Assembly: GCA_013400975.1 (NCBI GenBank)
Contig: WBMZ01012102.1
Coordinates: 143,342-207,341, forward strand
Direction: 5' to 3'
Length of the DNA: 64,000 nucleotides
Source: Atrichornis clamosus
Lineage: Eukaryota; Chordata; Aves; Passeriformes; Menuridae
Below, piece after piece: positions 62,736 to 64,000 of this stretch. Below the pieces are notes generated by a model that worked only from the letters and a program-made list of their open reading frames with translations, was not told the origin of the DNA and did no database searches. Position 1 is the stretch's first letter; the number at the start of each line of letters is the position of its first letter. A program made the position numbers and the translations under genes.

Positions 62736-63488
62736 CGAAGTCCCGAACCTCCTCAGGGCAACGGCAGCCTCAGAGAGGGACAGAGAAGGTGGAGGCAGGG
62801 AGGCTTCGGTTTCCCTGAGCTCTCACATGTCTGGTGCAGTATCCTGGTGATGGCAGCAGCTGAGGTCTCAGGCAACAGGCAGCTGGGACTCTCTCACCAG
62901 AGAGAGGGAGGAGGTGGGGGGCCCGGTTATGCCGAAACACCCACGCAGATGGGGAGGGTCTCCTGGCAATGGCAAGTACTGAAAAGTCTCAGTCAGCTGG
63001 CAACTCCTGCAAGCAGCAGGCTTACCAAGGGTATGGAGAAGTAGCCAGGAAAATTCTGCAGTGGTACTGAGTTCCCTGAGCAGGAGAGATCCAGCCCTCA
63101 AAATCCCAGCTGTTTTATTGCCTGCCCCCTGCTTTTGATCGACAAAAGAGAAGCCAGAGGCAAATTTTATAAAGGTAGGGAAAAAAGCAAAAAACTTTAT
63201 TTTGGAAGCTTCTCCAAAACACAAACGGGGGAAGGGCAGTCCTTTCCCAGCCCGGAACAAAAGCCCAGTATATAAAAGGTTTGGGTAAGGGGTAAGGGTA
63301 AAAAGAAGAATAAAAAGATGGAAAAAGAGCAAAAGATGGCAAAAGGAAAAGATGGCATCTCTCTATCCCATAGTTCTATATATATGCTATTCTAACAAAA
63401 AACATAGTTTACAAAGATTCTCCAGTTAAGACACAGAACTAAACGTTCATCTTTCAGTCGTCAGTCTGTGATAGCATGTTCTCAGCCC

Positions 63489-63849
63489 AAGAAAGTTGTA
63501 GAGATAGGTGACTCTATTTTGTCTAGGATATAGGGTATTGTTAATCAGTAAAACAGATCAGGAATTCTAACTTAGACTAGGCAAAAGGCAAAAGCATAAA
63601 TCATGCACAACCTCAAGCCACGAAACTGCCAAAACCACACCATTCCCCCCCACTCCAACCCCCAGAAANAAGAAAGTTGTAGAGATAGGTGACTCTATTT
63701 TGTCTAGGATATAGGGTATTGTTAATCAGTAAAACAGATCAGGAATTCTAACTTAGACTAGGCAAAAGGCAAAAGCATAAATCATGCACAACCTCAAGCC
63801 ACGAAACTGCCAAAACCACACCATTCCCCCCCACTCCAACCCCCAGAAA
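63489..63849 (+). repeat. Exact ~180-bp tandem duplication around a single N
   Basis: The stretch starting aagaaagttgtagagatagg and ending cccccagaaa occurs twice (about 63489-63668 and 63670-63849) with no difference I can see, separated by the only ambiguous base in the window (N at 63669). This pattern is typical of unmerged overlapping contig ends or a gap-filling artefact. Confidence 0.9.
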
Positions 63850-64000
63850 CATTTCAATGGTATGTCAAGGCCCTGGCCAGTCCTATTATCTCTTAATGGT
63901 CTATTTACCATCTTCCTGACAACAAATGGAAAGAAATTCCCTGAAACAACCTAACCCCCAACAACAGTCTATTTAATGCCCTGTATGTCAAAAGTCAGGT

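Larger units (their letters stand above)
62247..64000. mobile_element. LTR-like (endogenous retrovirus-type) sequence, right end of window
   Basis: Starts TGTCTTGGTTTGAAAAGACA, the usual opening of an LTR family common in songbird genomes as I recall it. A TATA-like box (tatataaaag, near 63271) and an AATAAA (near 63309) on the plus strand fit an LTR, though orientation is not settled. I see no gag, pol or env coding sequence; open frames of 154-167 codons here match nothing. The end of the element is not determined, and the ~180-bp duplication at 63.5-63.85 kb lies within this interval. Confidence 0.5.

Noticed and set aside
62347..62850. 167-codon open frame, the longest in the window
   Set aside because: Lies in the GC-rich minisatellite and LTR-like sequence; the Gly/Gln/Val-rich translation reflects the repeat units, not a protein.
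62868..63332. 154-codon minus-strand open frame
   Set aside because: Inside the LTR-like region; no retroviral or cellular motif seen.
1..64000. CRISPR arrays, tRNA, rRNA or bacterial-type operons
   Set aside because: None found; spaced repeats are absent and all credible genes are split by introns.

Overview
This is nuclear DNA from a bird. The evidence is split genes with GT-AG introns, CR1 LINE 3' ends (50.6-51.2 kb, 45.5-45.9 kb, 59.76 kb) and the conserved vertebrate neighbourhood OPA1-ATP13A4-ATP13A5. An LTR-like sequence at the right end resembles elements common in songbirds, so a passerine is likely but not proven. Nothing here looks microbial: there are no operons, CRISPR arrays, rRNA or tRNA.

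Layout. (1) 1-3.72 kb, minus strand: the first two coding exons of OPA1 (mitochondrial inner-membrane dynamin GTPase); the rest of the gene lies beyond the left edge. Its start codon sits in a CpG island (about 3.36-4.16 kb). (2) 7.37-46.78 kb, plus strand: a complete ATP13A4, a P5B-type ATPase. I assembled 30 coding exons, all with GT-AG borders and matching phases, giving 1,202 residues with every catalytic P-type motif intact. OPA1 and ATP13A4 are head to head with about 3.65 kb between start codons. The ATP13A4 3' UTR runs to a probable poly(A) signal at 47.76 kb. (3) 51.4-61.9 kb: scattered broken exons of a second P5B ATPase. They match ATP13A5 better than ATP13A4 where the two differ, and lie where ATP13A5 is expected. 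(4) 62.25-64.0 kb: LTR-like sequence with a minisatellite, then an exact ~180-bp duplication around a single N.

Main result. The ATP13A5 relic holds pieces equivalent to exons 7, 14, 9, 19, 20 and 21 in map order, with exons 14 and 9 on the minus strand and the others on the plus strand. One internal inversion spanning exons 9-14 explains this order. Stop codons, a frameshift and lost splice sites show the paralogue is dead, leaving ATP13A4 as the only intact P5B gene in this window. A second structural oddity is a ~115-bp near-identical direct repeat flanking ATP13A4 exons 18-19.

The intact genes do unrelated jobs: OPA1 shapes mitochondria, while ATP13A4 belongs to the endo-lysosomal polyamine-type ATPases. 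Their closeness is old synteny, not a pathway. I found no new multi-gene system.
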